NCBI GenBank assembly: GCA_039812685.1
Contig: JBDIBB010000098.1
Coordinates: forward strand, 1-14,947
Direction of reading: 5' to 3'
DNA: 14,947 nucleotides
Origin: JBDIBB01 sp039812685
GTDB taxonomy: Bacteria > Acidobacteriota > Vicinamibacteria > Vicinamibacterales > JAFNAJ01
Numbering within the stretch: the stretch's first letter is position 1; each line of letters begins with the position of its first letter. Below are positions 1-7,786 of this stretch, one piece after another. The translations under genes and the position numbers were made by a program. The notes beneath the pieces are model-generated. The model was not told the DNA's origin and ran no database searches. It saw nothing but the letters and a program-made list of their open reading frames with translations.

Positions 1-228
1 CGGTCACGGGTGGGATCCGGGTTCTGGAAGATGCACCCGGCGCTGGGGAGGTGCAGCGGCTGCGTGCGCTTGCGAAACGCAAGCGAGGTGCGCGCCGTCG
101 AGCCCACGTTCCTCGACGCCGTGCCGGCGGCGTTCGTCCATGCCGGCATCGCGGCGTGGAGCATCACGTTCGGTGCGATGATATGGTCGTTGTGGCGGCG
201 CTTCCGGGGCAGGGAGCTGCCGGCCTGA
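1..228 (+). CDS. C-terminal part of an unrecognised single-span membrane protein
   Basis: The frame is open from the window edge to a TGA at 226-228, giving 75 visible residues. Nearly every codon ends in G or C, as in the well-supported genes here, so I take this frame as real and the opposite-strand frame over the same bases as its shadow. Visible residues 39-65 form one hydrophobic stretch (for example AAFVHAGIAAWSITF), followed by an Arg-rich tail (RRFRGREL). This suggests a membrane segment with a cytoplasmic C-terminus. A Cys-x-x-Cys pair lies near visible residues 18-21. I do not recognise the family. The true start is probably outside the window; an internal GTG at 10 is possible but has no obvious ribosome binding site. 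The next gene lies 147 bp downstream on the same strand, with a stem-loop between them. Confidence 0.5.
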   Translation, partial: RSRVGSGFWKMHPALGRCSGCVRLRNASEVRAVEPTFLDAVPAAFVHAGIAAWSITFGAMIWSLWRRFRGRELPA

Positions 229-281
229 CGCACTCGTTCCAGGAGATCCGGTCGCGGGGTCCGGATGATGCGCGCGATCGC

Positions 282-300
282 GGCCGGACGGGTTCCGGCC
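282..300 (+). terminator. Stem-loop after the first gene, possible terminator
   Basis: GGCCGGA (282-288) and TCCGGCC (294-300) form a perfect 7 bp inverted repeat around the loop CGGGT. It lies 54 bp after the stop of the partial membrane protein gene. No T-run follows, so it is at best a non-canonical terminator. In DNA this GC-rich such palindromes also arise by chance. Confidence 0.25.
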
Positions 301-333
301 CGGGTCGCGGACACGGCCGGTGAACTGTCGAAA

Positions 334-358
334 GGGCATGCGTCCCGCGGGCGTGCCC
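334..358 (+). other. Leader stem-loop next to the tail-tube-like gene's ribosome binding site
   Basis: GGGCATGC (334-341) can pair with GCGTGCCC (351-358), giving eight pairs including one G-U, around a 9 nt loop. The stem ends two bases before the AAGAGGAG ribosome binding site at 361-368. It could affect mRNA stability or ribosome access, but I have only the pairing as evidence. Confidence 0.25.
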
Positions 359-375
359 GGAAGAGGAGTGCGCGC

Positions 376-876
376 ATGTCTCGATTCAGCCTCGGGTTGG
401 TCGTGGCGGTTCTCGCGGTGTCGGCGCTCACCGAGGCCAGTGGCCCCCAGCCCTGGCCGATGTTCGCCGTCGACGGCAGGGTGAGGGTCAAGATCGGCGA
501 CGTGCGGATCCGTGACGTGGTGTCCGTGGAGGGCGACCTGTTCACCACCACGGTGCTCACCTTCCGTGACGGCAGCGGGGATGGTGTGCGCAAGGTGCCG
601 GGCCAGTCAACGCCTGGCGAGGTCATCGTGCGGCGCCACGTGCGGACTGACGATGCCCTGTGGAGCTGGTATCAGCAGACCCTGTCGGGAGCGCTGGATC
701 GCCGTGACGTGTCGATCATCTACGTGGGGGCCAATGGCCAGCCGGCCGTGCGCTTCGACCTGAGCCGGTGCTTCCCTTCGGCCTACGCCCTGCACGCCGG
801 CGTCGGGCTGACGGGCACGACGCCGGTCGAGGCGGTCACGCTCTCGTGCGAGGGGGCCACGCGCACGGGGTTGTGA
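376..876 (+). CDS. T4 gp19/Pvc1-type tail-tube-fold protein with a predicted signal peptide
   Basis: This 166-residue protein matches the gp19-like tail-tube family found in contractile phage tails and extracellular contractile injection systems. Landmarks run in family order: VRKVPGQSTPGEVIVRR (71-87), DDALWSWYQQTL (92-103), RRDVSIIYVGANGQPAVRF (109-127) and VEAVTLSCEG (151-160), which mirrors the family's usual C-terminal 'vEtLelaHEG'. The length is normal for the family. The oddity is the N-terminus: residues 1-21 (MSR, then a hydrophobic run, then SALTEA before SG) look like a Sec signal peptide with cleavage near Ala21. Tail-tube proteins normally assemble in the cytoplasm and lack one. 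The ATG at 376 is chosen because AAGAGGAG lies 7 nt upstream; an in-frame ATG at 265 would add an Arg-rich non-coding-looking stretch. No sheath, baseplate, spike or AAA+ gene is visible. It converges with the kinase gene across a 20 bp gap. Fold assignment is fairly secure; function is unknown. Confidence 0.8.
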   Translation: MSRFSLGLVVAVLAVSALTEASGPQPWPMFAVDGRVRVKIGDVRIRDVVSVEGDLFTTTVLTFRDGSGDGVRKVPGQSTPGEVIVRRHVRTDDALWSWYQQTLSGALDRRDVSIIYVGANGQPAVRFDLSRCFPSAYALHAGVGLTGTTPVEAVTLSCEGATRTGL

Positions 877-896
877 GGCTGCGATGCTGGCGATTG

Positions 897-3800
897 TCAG
901 GGCTGGTGCGCCACGCCGGCGACGCCCGAGGGGGCACGCCGGGAAGGCACGGCCAGCACGCGATTCGCCTGCTCCCGCAACCCGTCCGTTTCTGCGTTCA
1001 GCCAAGCACGCAGGAAGAACGTGGGCCGGGCGCGGGGTTGCCTGTCGAAGGCGTCCAGCCAGCGACGCGCCTCGCGCCGGTCGCCGGCCTGGGCAGCCGC
1101 GAGCGCGCGCAGGGCGAGCGCCGAGTGGCCCGGTGGTTCCGAATCCACGATGCGCAGCTGCGTCGAGCCCGTGACCGCCCGGCCGACCCGGATCGACAAC
1201 AGGATCCGCAGGTCGTCCCGACTGAACGTGCCGGGCACTCCCGCGTGGCCCCGCCCGAGCCGATCCTCGATCTCCGCGGGCTCGGCGACGGTGGTTGCCG
1301 CAAGGCACGCCCGCGCGGCCCAATATGCACGCTCCGGCTGCCGCGTTTCGCGGGTGAGATTCAAGGCCTCGCGACAGAGGCGTGTCCCGCCGTGCCCGTC
1401 ACCGAGTCGCGCCAGGGCCACGGCCTCGACGTACATCAGCTCCGGTGCGGCAGTCCAGGACTTCCGATGGTGGCGGAGGTCTTCGATCGCCGCGTGCCAG
1501 CGCCCGGCCCCGGCCAGGGCCGTCAACCGGCGCATCTCGTCCGGCCACAGCGACGCACCGCGTGACCGCAGCACGTCGGCCAGCGCCACCGCGGCGTCGT
1601 AACGGCCCTGGCGAAGCGCTGCGAGCACCTCGGCGCGCTCGTAGGCTGTCACTGGCAAAGGCGACGAGGGGCCAACACCGGCACCGCCCTCCGCGAACCG
1701 GGTCGCCGCCTCGGAAGGCGAGAGCACCAGCTCGGTTCCCGCTGGCCCCAGCGTGCGTCCGGCGGCGCCCTCTGCATACGCGCGCAGTCGCTCGACGGGC
1801 TGGTCGTCCGTGGTCAACTCGTCCACGAACACGCCCGCCCCGGTCCAGGCCCAGGCCCGGCCGTGGTCCAGCATCGTGGCACCGCGGCTGATCTGGCCGC
1901 CGGTCCACAGCCCCGGCGTGAGCGGCTCGCCCGTCCTGCCGTCCCACAGTCGCGCGGTCTGGTCGCCCGCGCTCGTCAGCGCCAGCGTGCCGTCGGGACT
2001 GAGACGCGACTGGTAGACGAACCCGCGGTGCCACGCCGCCCAGAGCGTGGTGCCGGCCGAGAGATCGAACGTCTGGAGGTTCCCGCCATCGGTGCCGGCG
2101 ATCAGGCGCCCGCCGTCGGGGCTGACGTCGAGCGCCCAGACGCCGCCGAGCACGTTGAAGGCGTGGGGCAAGGGCTCTCCCGATGCGGCGCGCCAGCGGC
2201 GAATCTGCTGGTCCAGGCCGCCGGTGTACAGCGTTCGACCATTCGGGTCCCAGATCGCCCGCCCGATGCCGCCGGGGTGCGTTGCCGTCCACAGCAGACG
2301 GCCAGTCCTGACGTCCCACATCTTCAGGTTCGGGGATCCGGCGCTGGCCGCCGTGACCAGAAACCGTCCGTCGGGGCTGTACGCCGCCATCACCGGCGCG
2401 TCGTGCGCCAGGGCGCCGCTCACGTCGGCGCCGGTCACCGCCGCCCGGATGCGGGCCGCCCCGTGTCGCTGGTCCGCGGCGCCATCGTCGTCGGCGACCA
2501 CGAAGGTCGCGCCGTCGGGCGCGAACGCGGCGAACTGCATCGGCTGTGCTTCTGGAAGCATCGTCGTCAGCGGTTCGCCGCTCGCCACGTCCCACAGCCT
2601 CGTGCCCTCCTCCGATGAGGTCACCAGGCAACGGCCGTCGGGTGAGAAGGCGAGGGCGATGTTGAGCCCGCTCAGTCGCATGGTCGGCGTCACCGGTGCC
2701 CCGGCGAACGCGTCCATCACCCGGACGACACCCTGCAACCGGTTGGCGCCGCTGGTCAGGGCGATGGTCCTGCCGTCGGGCGCCGCGACGACTCGCCACG
2801 CGAAGTGGGTGCCCTCGATCATCAGCCGGGGCGGTTCGCGGACCGCGGGGGCGAGGTCCCAGAGCCGAGCGATCCCGTCGCGGCCCGCGGTGACCAGGAA
2901 CCGGCCCGTGAGGTCGAACCGCACCAGATCCACGCCCGCGTGAGGGACCGACGGCATGGCGCGTTGCCCGTCCAGCCCCCAGAGATCCACCAAGCCGCCC
3001 TGCGTAGGTCTGGCGATGATCCGGGTTGGGCCCACCGCGCCGATTCCGGGGATGCTGGCGCTCACGCGCGGCCGGCCGACCACGGTAGCCTCAGGGACTT
3101 GCCACAGACGCGTCGTGTGGTCGTACGCGGTCGTGACGAGCAGCGCCCCGTCGTCGCTGAACATGAGATCGTCGACGCCGGCGTCGTGCCGCATGGGCTC
3201 ACCGACCGGCCACCCCGAGGCGACGTCCCAGAGGCGGGCCGCCCAGTCACGGCCGGCCGTGGCAATCCAGCGGCCGTCCGCAGAGAGCGCCACGCGGCCC
3301 AAGGCGGTTCCCTGCCATCGGAGCGCGGTGGTCTGGGACCATGTGGGCCCGCGCCAGGCCCGCACCTCGCCGCCACTGACGGCCGCCAGCACGTCGGCCG
3401 TGCGCGAGAAGAGCACCTGCGCGCCCGGTCCGGGCAGCTCCGCCGCGAAGTGATGCGTGCCCGTCGCCACGTCGGTCACGCGCAGCGCGCCGCCCTCGTC
3501 GATGGTCGCCACGGCCGCACCGTCGCGCGAGAACGACGCGTCGGCGATCCGATCGGGGCCGGCGATCTCCCGCACCAGCCGCCCGTCGGTGGCGTCCCAG
3601 AGGCGCAGGCGCCCATCCAGGGCGAGGACCGCGACCGTGCGGCCGTCGGGCGAGAAGCCTCCGCCCACCACCGCCGCCCCCTGCCGAAGTTCGGGCACGG
3701 TCGTGCGTCCCGTGACGAGGTCGCGAATCGTGGCCACGCCGTCGGTGCTGCCCGTGACGACGAGGCCGCGCGAGGACAGGGCCAGCATCGTGATGGAGGC

Positions 3801-5396
3801 ATCGTGCCGCCACAGGTGGACGAGCCGGGGACTGCGTTGCAGCGTTTCCCCGAGTCGTACGCGATGGGCACTCGTGCGCGCCTGGTCCGTCTCGAGTTCG
3901 AGGGCACGCGTCAGGTAGACGAGGCCCGTCAGCGGATCGGCCTCATCGACCTTCTGCATCCCTGCGCTGACCATGGCGCTGATCAATTGACGCCGTGCCG
4001 CGTCCTCCGCCCTGCGTACCTGAACGAGGCCCACGGTCGAGACGATGGCGCCCGTCGTGATGGCCGTGGCCCCGGCGACGATCGCGCCGGTCACGGCGCG
4101 GTGGCGCCGTGCCAGCTTGCTGAGCCGGTACAGGGTCGACGGCTGGCCGGCGAGGACGGGCTCGCCGCCGAGGTGGCGTTCGATGTCGGCGCGCAGCTCG
4201 GAGGCCGACGCGTAACGCAGCGCCGGGTCCTTCTGGAGCGCGCGCGAGGTGATCCACTCGAGCTCGCCCTCGAGCCGCTGCAGCAGCACGCGTGGTTCGG
4301 TGCCGCGCGCACGGGCGATGGCCACGCGCTCTTCATCATCGTGACCGCGCAGGCGCGACGTCAGGCGCGCCGGCTCCTCTTCGCGAATGATCCGCAAGGC
4401 CTCGAACACCGGCTGCTGCCGAAGTTGCAGCGTGCCGAAGGGAGGCGATCCCGCGAGCAGTTCGTAGAGCACCAGCCCGAGGCTGTAAACGTCCGTACGG
4501 GCGTCCACGGCAGCTTCGATCAGGCCCGCCTGCTCGGGGCTCATGTACTCCGGCGTCCCGACGAGCACGCCGAACTCGGTGTGCGGGGCTTCGTCGGCCA
4601 GCAGGGGCTCGAGCGGCTTCGCGATGCCGAAGTCGATGATCTTCACCACGGGCTGACCGTCCGGCTCACCGACCAGGATGTTGGCCGGCTTCAGATCACG
4701 GTGCAGCAGTCCCTTCTGGTGGGCGTGCTGGACCGCCTCGCAGATCTGGAGGAACAGCCGGAGCCGCCGGTCGACGGAGAGGGCGTGGCGATCGGCGAAC
4801 GCCGTGATGGGCAGTCCCTCGACGTACTCCATGACGAAGTACGGCCGCCCGTCGCGGGCCACGCCAGCGTCGAAGATCCGGGCAATGTTGGGGTGGTTCA
4901 GGACGGCGAGCGCCTGGCGTTCCTGGTCGAAGCGCGAGAGCACCTTCAGCGTGCCGCGACCGGATCGCACCACCTTGATGGCCACCGCACGATGGATCGG
5001 TCGATCCTGCTCGGCGCGCCACACGGCGCCCATGCCGCCTTCCCCGAGCAGCCTCACCAGCCGGTAGGGGCCGATCCTCGTGCCTGGTTCCCAATCGATG
5101 GCCGGCGTGGCTTCGGCCCAGGGCCACGCGTCATCGCGCAACTCCAGGAAGCCGGCCCTGGTAACCGCATCGTATTCGCCGAGCAGGATGCGGACGTCGC
5201 CGGCCACGATGGGATCCCGGGACTCGAGGTCGCCGAGCCAGGCCTGCCGTGCCTCGCCCGACACCTCGAGGGCGACCTCGAGGTGGGCGGCCGCTGCATG
5301 CCAGCGTTCCGGTCCGAGAATCGAACTCGGCGATGGCGGCGGGGTCCGCGCGACACCCGATTCTCCGCCCGCCGGCTCCGCAGCCGTGTCGGACAT
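897..5396 (-). CDS. Transmembrane Hanks-type Ser/Thr kinase with WD40 and TPR-like regions
   Basis: This 1499-residue protein begins with a linker of about 107 residues. A complete kinase domain follows at about 111-410: Gly-loop GEGGMG (118-123), VAIK with Lys141, HRDLKPAN with catalytic Asp234, DFG (255-257) and SPE (286-288). All catalytic residues are present, so it should transfer phosphate from ATP to Ser/Thr. One hydrophobic span (about 435-458) between basic residues is the likely membrane anchor, leaving the kinase cytoplasmic. Residues about 526-1202 hold roughly 16 WD40-like blades with recurring SPDGR and ARLWD motifs, enough for about two propellers. The rest (1203-1499) is Ala/Leu/Arg-rich and TPR-like. 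I chose ATG 5396 because GGGAGG sits 8 nt upstream; a GTG at 5555 would add 53 residues of non-coding character. Kinase-WD40 fusions of this design are common in Acidobacteriota. The nearby sigma factor is a candidate partner. Confidence 0.93.
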   Translation of the reverse strand: MSDTAAEPAGGESGVARTPPPSPSSILGPERWHAAAAHLEVALEVSGEARQAWLGDLESRDPIVAGDVRILLGEYDAVTRAGFLELRDDAWPWAEATPAIDWEPGTRIGPYRLVRLLGEGGMGAVWRAEQDRPIHRAVAIKVVRSGRGTLKVLSRFDQERQALAVLNHPNIARIFDAGVARDGRPYFVMEYVEGLPITAFADRHALSVDRRLRLFLQICEAVQHAHQKGLLHRDLKPANILVGEPDGQPVVKIIDFGIAKPLEPLLADEAPHTEFGVLVGTPEYMSPEQAGLIEAAVDARTDVYSLGLVLYELLAGSPPFGTLQLRQQPVFEALRIIREEEPARLTSRLRGHDDEERVAIARARGTEPRVLLQRLEGELEWITSRALQKDPALRYASASELRADIERHLGGEPVLAGQPSTLYRLSKLARRHRAVTGAIVAGATAITTGAIVSTVGLVQVRRAEDAARRQLISAMVSAGMQKVDEADPLTGLVYLTRALELETDQARTSAHRVRLGETLQRSPRLVHLWRHDASITMLALSSRGLVVTGSTDGVATIRDLVTGRTTVPELRQGAAVVGGGFSPDGRTVAVLALDGRLRLWDATDGRLVREIAGPDRIADASFSRDGAAVATIDEGGALRVTDVATGTHHFAAELPGPGAQVLFSRTADVLAAVSGGEVRAWRGPTWSQTTALRWQGTALGRVALSADGRWIATAGRDWAARLWDVASGWPVGEPMRHDAGVDDLMFSDDGALLVTTAYDHTTRLWQVPEATVVGRPRVSASIPGIGAVGPTRIIARPTQGGLVDLWGLDGQRAMPSVPHAGVDLVRFDLTGRFLVTAGRDGIARLWDLAPAVREPPRLMIEGTHFAWRVVAAPDGRTIALTSGANRLQGVVRVMDAFAGAPVTPTMRLSGLNIALAFSPDGRCLVTSSEEGTRLWDVASGEPLTTMLPEAQPMQFAAFAPDGATFVVADDDGAADQRHGAARIRAAVTGADVSGALAHDAPVMAAYSPDGRFLVTAASAGSPNLKMWDVRTGRLLWTATHPGGIGRAIWDPNGRTLYTGGLDQQIRRWRAASGEPLPHAFNVLGGVWALDVSPDGGRLIAGTDGGNLQTFDLSAGTTLWAAWHRGFVYQSRLSPDGTLALTSAGDQTARLWDGRTGEPLTPGLWTGGQISRGATMLDHGRAWAWTGAGVFVDELTTDDQPVERLRAYAEGAAGRTLGPAGTELVLSPSEAATRFAEGGAGVGPSSPLPVTAYERAEVLAALRQGRYDAAVALADVLRSRGASLWPDEMRRLTALAGAGRWHAAIEDLRHHRKSWTAAPELMYVEAVALARLGDGHGGTRLCREALNLTRETRQPERAYWAARACLAATTVAEPAEIEDRLGRGHAGVPGTFSRDDLRILLSIRVGRAVTGSTQLRIVDSEPPGHSALALRALAAAQAGDRREARRWLDAFDRQPRARPTFFLRAWLNAETDGLREQANRVLAVPSRRAPSGVAGVAHQP

Positions 5397-5403
5397 GCGT
5401 ACA

Positions 5404-5418
5404 CCTCCCATGGGGAGG
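5404..5418 (-). promoter_or_regulatory. Kinase Shine-Dalgarno locked in a perfect hairpin
   Basis: Read on the minus strand the leader contains CCTCCC-CAT-GGGAGG immediately before TGTACGC and the kinase ATG. GGGAGG is the obvious ribosome binding site. The preceding CCTCCC is its perfect complement across a 3 nt loop, so the site can be folded away in a 6 bp all-G/C-rich hairpin. The pairing is visible; a role in translational control is inference. Confidence 0.45.
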
Positions 5419-5526
5419 ATCGAGAACGACGCATCGATGCTGCCACGGTCGCGAGCTGCGGGCCCGGGGCGGGGACCGCCGGCGAGTGAGTCGCGGCCGG
5501 GAATCCTGTCGGAGACGCAGGACTCG

Positions 5527-5555
5527 ATTCTGCCGCAACGCGATCCCGTTGTCAC
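5527..5555 (-). promoter_or_regulatory. Putative kinase promoter (GTGACA, 17 nt, CAGAAT)
   Basis: On the minus strand GTGACA (5555-5550) matches five of six bases of the housekeeping -35 consensus. After exactly 17 nt, CAGAAT (5532-5527) matches four of six of the -10 consensus. Transcription would start near 5520, leaving a leader of about 120 nt that contains the hairpin at 5404-5418. Nearly the same element, with the same spacing, precedes the sigma factor gene, which raises my confidence. The remaining bases of the 278 bp region between 5396 and 5675 show nothing else I can support, and no clear promoter for the divergent plus-strand gene. Confidence 0.4.
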
Positions 5556-5658
5556 CTGCCGGGCGGCGTTCCCGATCTCAGGATCAGAGCGTCATCGCGA
5601 GGTCGTCGGGCATCCCCTTCCGCACGCGCGGAGGGCCCGGCCGCCGTCGCGCCGGCGC

Positions 5659-5677
5659 GGAGGAGGGTACCAGCATG
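5659..5677 (+). promoter_or_regulatory. Strong ribosome binding site and ATG, out of frame with the downstream gene
   Basis: GGAGGAGGG (5659-5667) followed 7 nt later by ATG (5675-5677) is the best translation start in this intergenic region. The reading frame it opens begins MSASPSRPRWRTRGLGTAAS, an Arg-rich start followed by a mildly hydrophobic run, which could be a signal peptide. It is not in the frame that carries the coding signal from about 5733 on. A single-base shift between about 5720 and 5775 would join the two. Confidence 0.45.
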
Positions 5678-5774
5678 TCCGCCAGTCCAAGTCGGCCTCG
5701 GTGGCGCACGAGAGGGCTCGGGACCGCCGCTTCGGTCCTCGTGCCGGAACTGGTGGCCGCCGGACGGCATCGCC

Positions 5775-7649
5775 GTGCACCGGCCCCGCCCGATCCCGAT
5801 TCCCGGCGACTACCCGTTCGCGGAGTTCTCGAAGCAGCCGGTCGGGTCGGGCGTCTACGTCCCGGGCATCGTGACCGACGTGCACTTCAGTTCGGGTGGC
5901 GGCAAACTGCTCGACTGCTCGGAAGACACGGGGCTCAAGAATGCCAACGTGATCCCGATCCCTCCCCCGGCGCAGCCCCTGACGACCTGCGTCCCGGCCC
6001 CGAGTCTCGAACGGGAGTTCGTCTTCAACATCTACCTGCCGCCGAACCCGCAGGTGACCCTGGCCAGGGCGGGCATCACCGTGCCCCCCGTCCCGCTATA
6101 CGTCGCGGACTACCCGATGCCGTCGCTCCCGGGTCCGACGCCCGCCATCGAGCGGGTCGACACCGCGAATGGCGTCACGTTCCTCCGGGTCCGCGTGGAC
6201 CTGCGCAACTGGGCGTCCATCCGCTACTTCCGGCGCATTGTCGCCGGGTGGGTGCTGCCCGCCTCCGACAACTGGGGCCTCGATCGGTGGCGACTCGTCC
6301 TGCACCGCCTGCACGTGACCGACAACGCGGAGAACAAGGAGATCCGCGGCCCGACGGACTGGCGCCTGTGGGTCAACACGAACAACGCCGTCGTCCCTGC
6401 GCAACCGCCGCTGCCGCGCCAGGAGTGGGTGAGGGTCTTGCGGGGGGCCGTCGAGGTCGGCACCGAGGACTTCGGCGGGGCGCCGTGGTCGACGTCGGCC
6501 GAAGCCGCCGATCGGTCGCTCGGGCCGGACCTGCTGCGCTATCCGCCCGCACCGGACAGCCCGTTGCCACTGCCCAGGGACGAGGGCATCCTGCTGCACC
6601 TCACGGGGTACGACAGCGACGGAATCTTGGACGACGACGTCGGCACGGTCCTCGAGTTCCTGCCGGCCAGGCCCGGTGTGTATCAGAAGGCGAACTGGTG
6701 CACCGAGGTGGCGGAAGGAGGCGGGCTGCTCCTGTCGCAGTGTGCGCGATACCGGGCCGACTTCGAGGTGGTGCCCGGACCGCCGCTGCCGGACGCCGTG
6801 GTATTTGCCAACGCCCGAGCCGTCGCCGCGCAGTACGTGATCACCTGCCCTCGCGGAACCGGCTCGCCGGGCAACGTCGGGACGTGCGAGGGGATCTGGA
6901 GGCCCTCACCCGCCAACCCGCTCGACATCGTGCTGGAGCCGGGGTCGGGCCCCGTGGACCCGCGAACGCTCGAGCCCTTCCGGCCCGGCACGCCCGAGCG
7001 CGCGATCACCGAGATGTCGCTGGCCGACTTCGCGGCGGCCGTCACTGCAACCCTGCAGACCGACCCCGCGCGCGTCGATCGTCTGATGACATCGCTGCGC
7101 GAGATGATCGACGGCATGCTCGTCGATCCGCCGCTCGGCGGCGACGCGCAGGCCGAACTGGACGTGCTCCGCATCGTCGTGCCGACGGAGGTCTTCGCCC
7201 GGCACTTCGGGGACATCCCCAGGCCGCGACCCGACCCGACGTGGCCCCGCGCGAGGCTGACGGGGGCGGGCAGGGTCTGGGCCGTGTCAGGGCCGCTGCG
7301 TATCCGCGGCCTGGCGCTCTACTGCGCCCCGGCCGGGTGGCCGAATTCGATGACGGTGCGGTGGGGTCCGCACCGCTTCGGCCTCGACCTGTTGTTCGAG
7401 TCCCGATGCGAGCCACCCCCCGGGGTCGCGTCCTCCTCCCTGCAATCGGGCGTTCACCGGGGCATTGGCGTCGGTCGGCTGGACGGCAGGGCGGGAGCGG
7501 TCGCGGAGTGGACGCTCAGTGACATGGGAGAGCCCGGCCGCGACAGGGACACGCTCGCCATCAAGGTCCGCGACGGCTCGACCGGTGAAGTGGTCCTGGA
7601 GGCGTCAGGCGTCCTCAGCCGAGGCAACCTCAAGATGCACCGGCGCTGA
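5775..7649 (+). CDS. Unrecognised, probably secreted protein with Asp-rich C2-like segment
   Basis: I do not recognise this 624-residue protein. The frame is clearly coding by third-position G/C bias and composition. The GTG at 5775 is the first permitted start in this frame but lacks a convincing ribosome binding site. Coding bias runs back to about 5733 (residues such as RNWWPPDGIAV before the GTG), while a good site and ATG sit in another frame at 5675, so the true N-terminus is probably longer and the 5' end may be frameshifted. The visible protein has eight cysteines and many prolines, consistent with an exported, disulfide-bonded protein. Residues about 166-292 contain DRWRLVLHRLHV, TDWRLWVN and GYDSDGILDDDVG (278-290). 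This order of beta-strand motifs and a clustered-Asp loop recalls C2-like calcium-binding sandwiches, but this is inference. It sits between the kinase and the sigma factor on the opposite strand to both. Confidence 0.8.
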   Translation: MHRPRPIPIPGDYPFAEFSKQPVGSGVYVPGIVTDVHFSSGGGKLLDCSEDTGLKNANVIPIPPPAQPLTTCVPAPSLEREFVFNIYLPPNPQVTLARAGITVPPVPLYVADYPMPSLPGPTPAIERVDTANGVTFLRVRVDLRNWASIRYFRRIVAGWVLPASDNWGLDRWRLVLHRLHVTDNAENKEIRGPTDWRLWVNTNNAVVPAQPPLPRQEWVRVLRGAVEVGTEDFGGAPWSTSAEAADRSLGPDLLRYPPAPDSPLPLPRDEGILLHLTGYDSDGILDDDVGTVLEFLPARPGVYQKANWCTEVAEGGGLLLSQCARYRADFEVVPGPPLPDAVVFANARAVAAQYVITCPRGTGSPGNVGTCEGIWRPSPANPLDIVLEPGSGPVDPRTLEPFRPGTPERAITEMSLADFAAAVTATLQTDPARVDRLMTSLREMIDGMLVDPPLGGDAQAELDVLRIVVPTEVFARHFGDIPRPRPDPTWPRARLTGAGRVWAVSGPLRIRGLALYCAPAGWPNSMTVRWGPHRFGLDLLFESRCEPPPGVASSSLQSGVHRGIGVGRLDGRAGAVAEWTLSDMGEPGRDRDTLAIKVRDGSTGEVVLEASGVLSRGNLKMHRR

Positions 7650-7671
7650 ACCACCGGGTGTCGACCTGCAG

Positions 7672-7714
7672 GGACGGCGGTCCGGGCCGCCGTCTCCGCA
7701 GGCCCTCGGGGCCT
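7672..7714. terminator. Tandem hairpins between convergent genes, possible bidirectional terminator
   Basis: Two perfect stem-loops lie side by side just after the plus-strand gene ending at 7649. GACGGCGG (7673-7680) pairs with CCGCCGTC (7687-7694) around TCCGGG. AGGCCC (7700-7705) pairs with GGGCCT (7709-7714) around TCG. The sigma factor gene ends at 7787 from the other side, so the pair could stop transcription in both directions. There is no long T-run on either strand, so confidence is limited. The rest of 7650-7786 holds nothing else I can name. Confidence 0.45.
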
Positions 7715-7786
7715 CGTTGTGAGTACAAGGTCGGGCGGGGGGACGCGCTGTCGTGCCGGCCCGCCGGCCTGCGACCGGACGTGGCG

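Noticed and set aside
4..339. Minus-strand open frame of 111 residues at the window edge
   Set aside because: Arg/Pro/His-rich composition typical of a shadow; the plus frame over 1-228 has much stronger G/C third positions.
376..876. Prophage or injection-system locus
   Set aside because: Only the tube-like gene is present; there is no sheath, baseplate, capsid, portal, integrase or AAA+ gene in the window, so a locus call is not supported.
2805..5489. Plus-strand 894-codon open frame
   Set aside because: It lies antisense to the kinase gene, whose catalytic and WD40 motifs are unmistakable; the plus frame is a low-complexity shadow.
5397..5555. 53-residue N-terminal extension of the kinase from a GTG at 5555
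   Set aside because: Composition is non-coding, and the ATG at 5396 has an excellent ribosome binding site. The GTG overlaps the promoter-like element.
5249..7522. Plus-strand 757-codon open frame overlapping the unknown secreted protein gene
   Set aside because: Arg-rich and lacking codon bias after about 5735; only its segment from 5675 to about 5735, with a good ribosome binding site, is kept as a possible true start.
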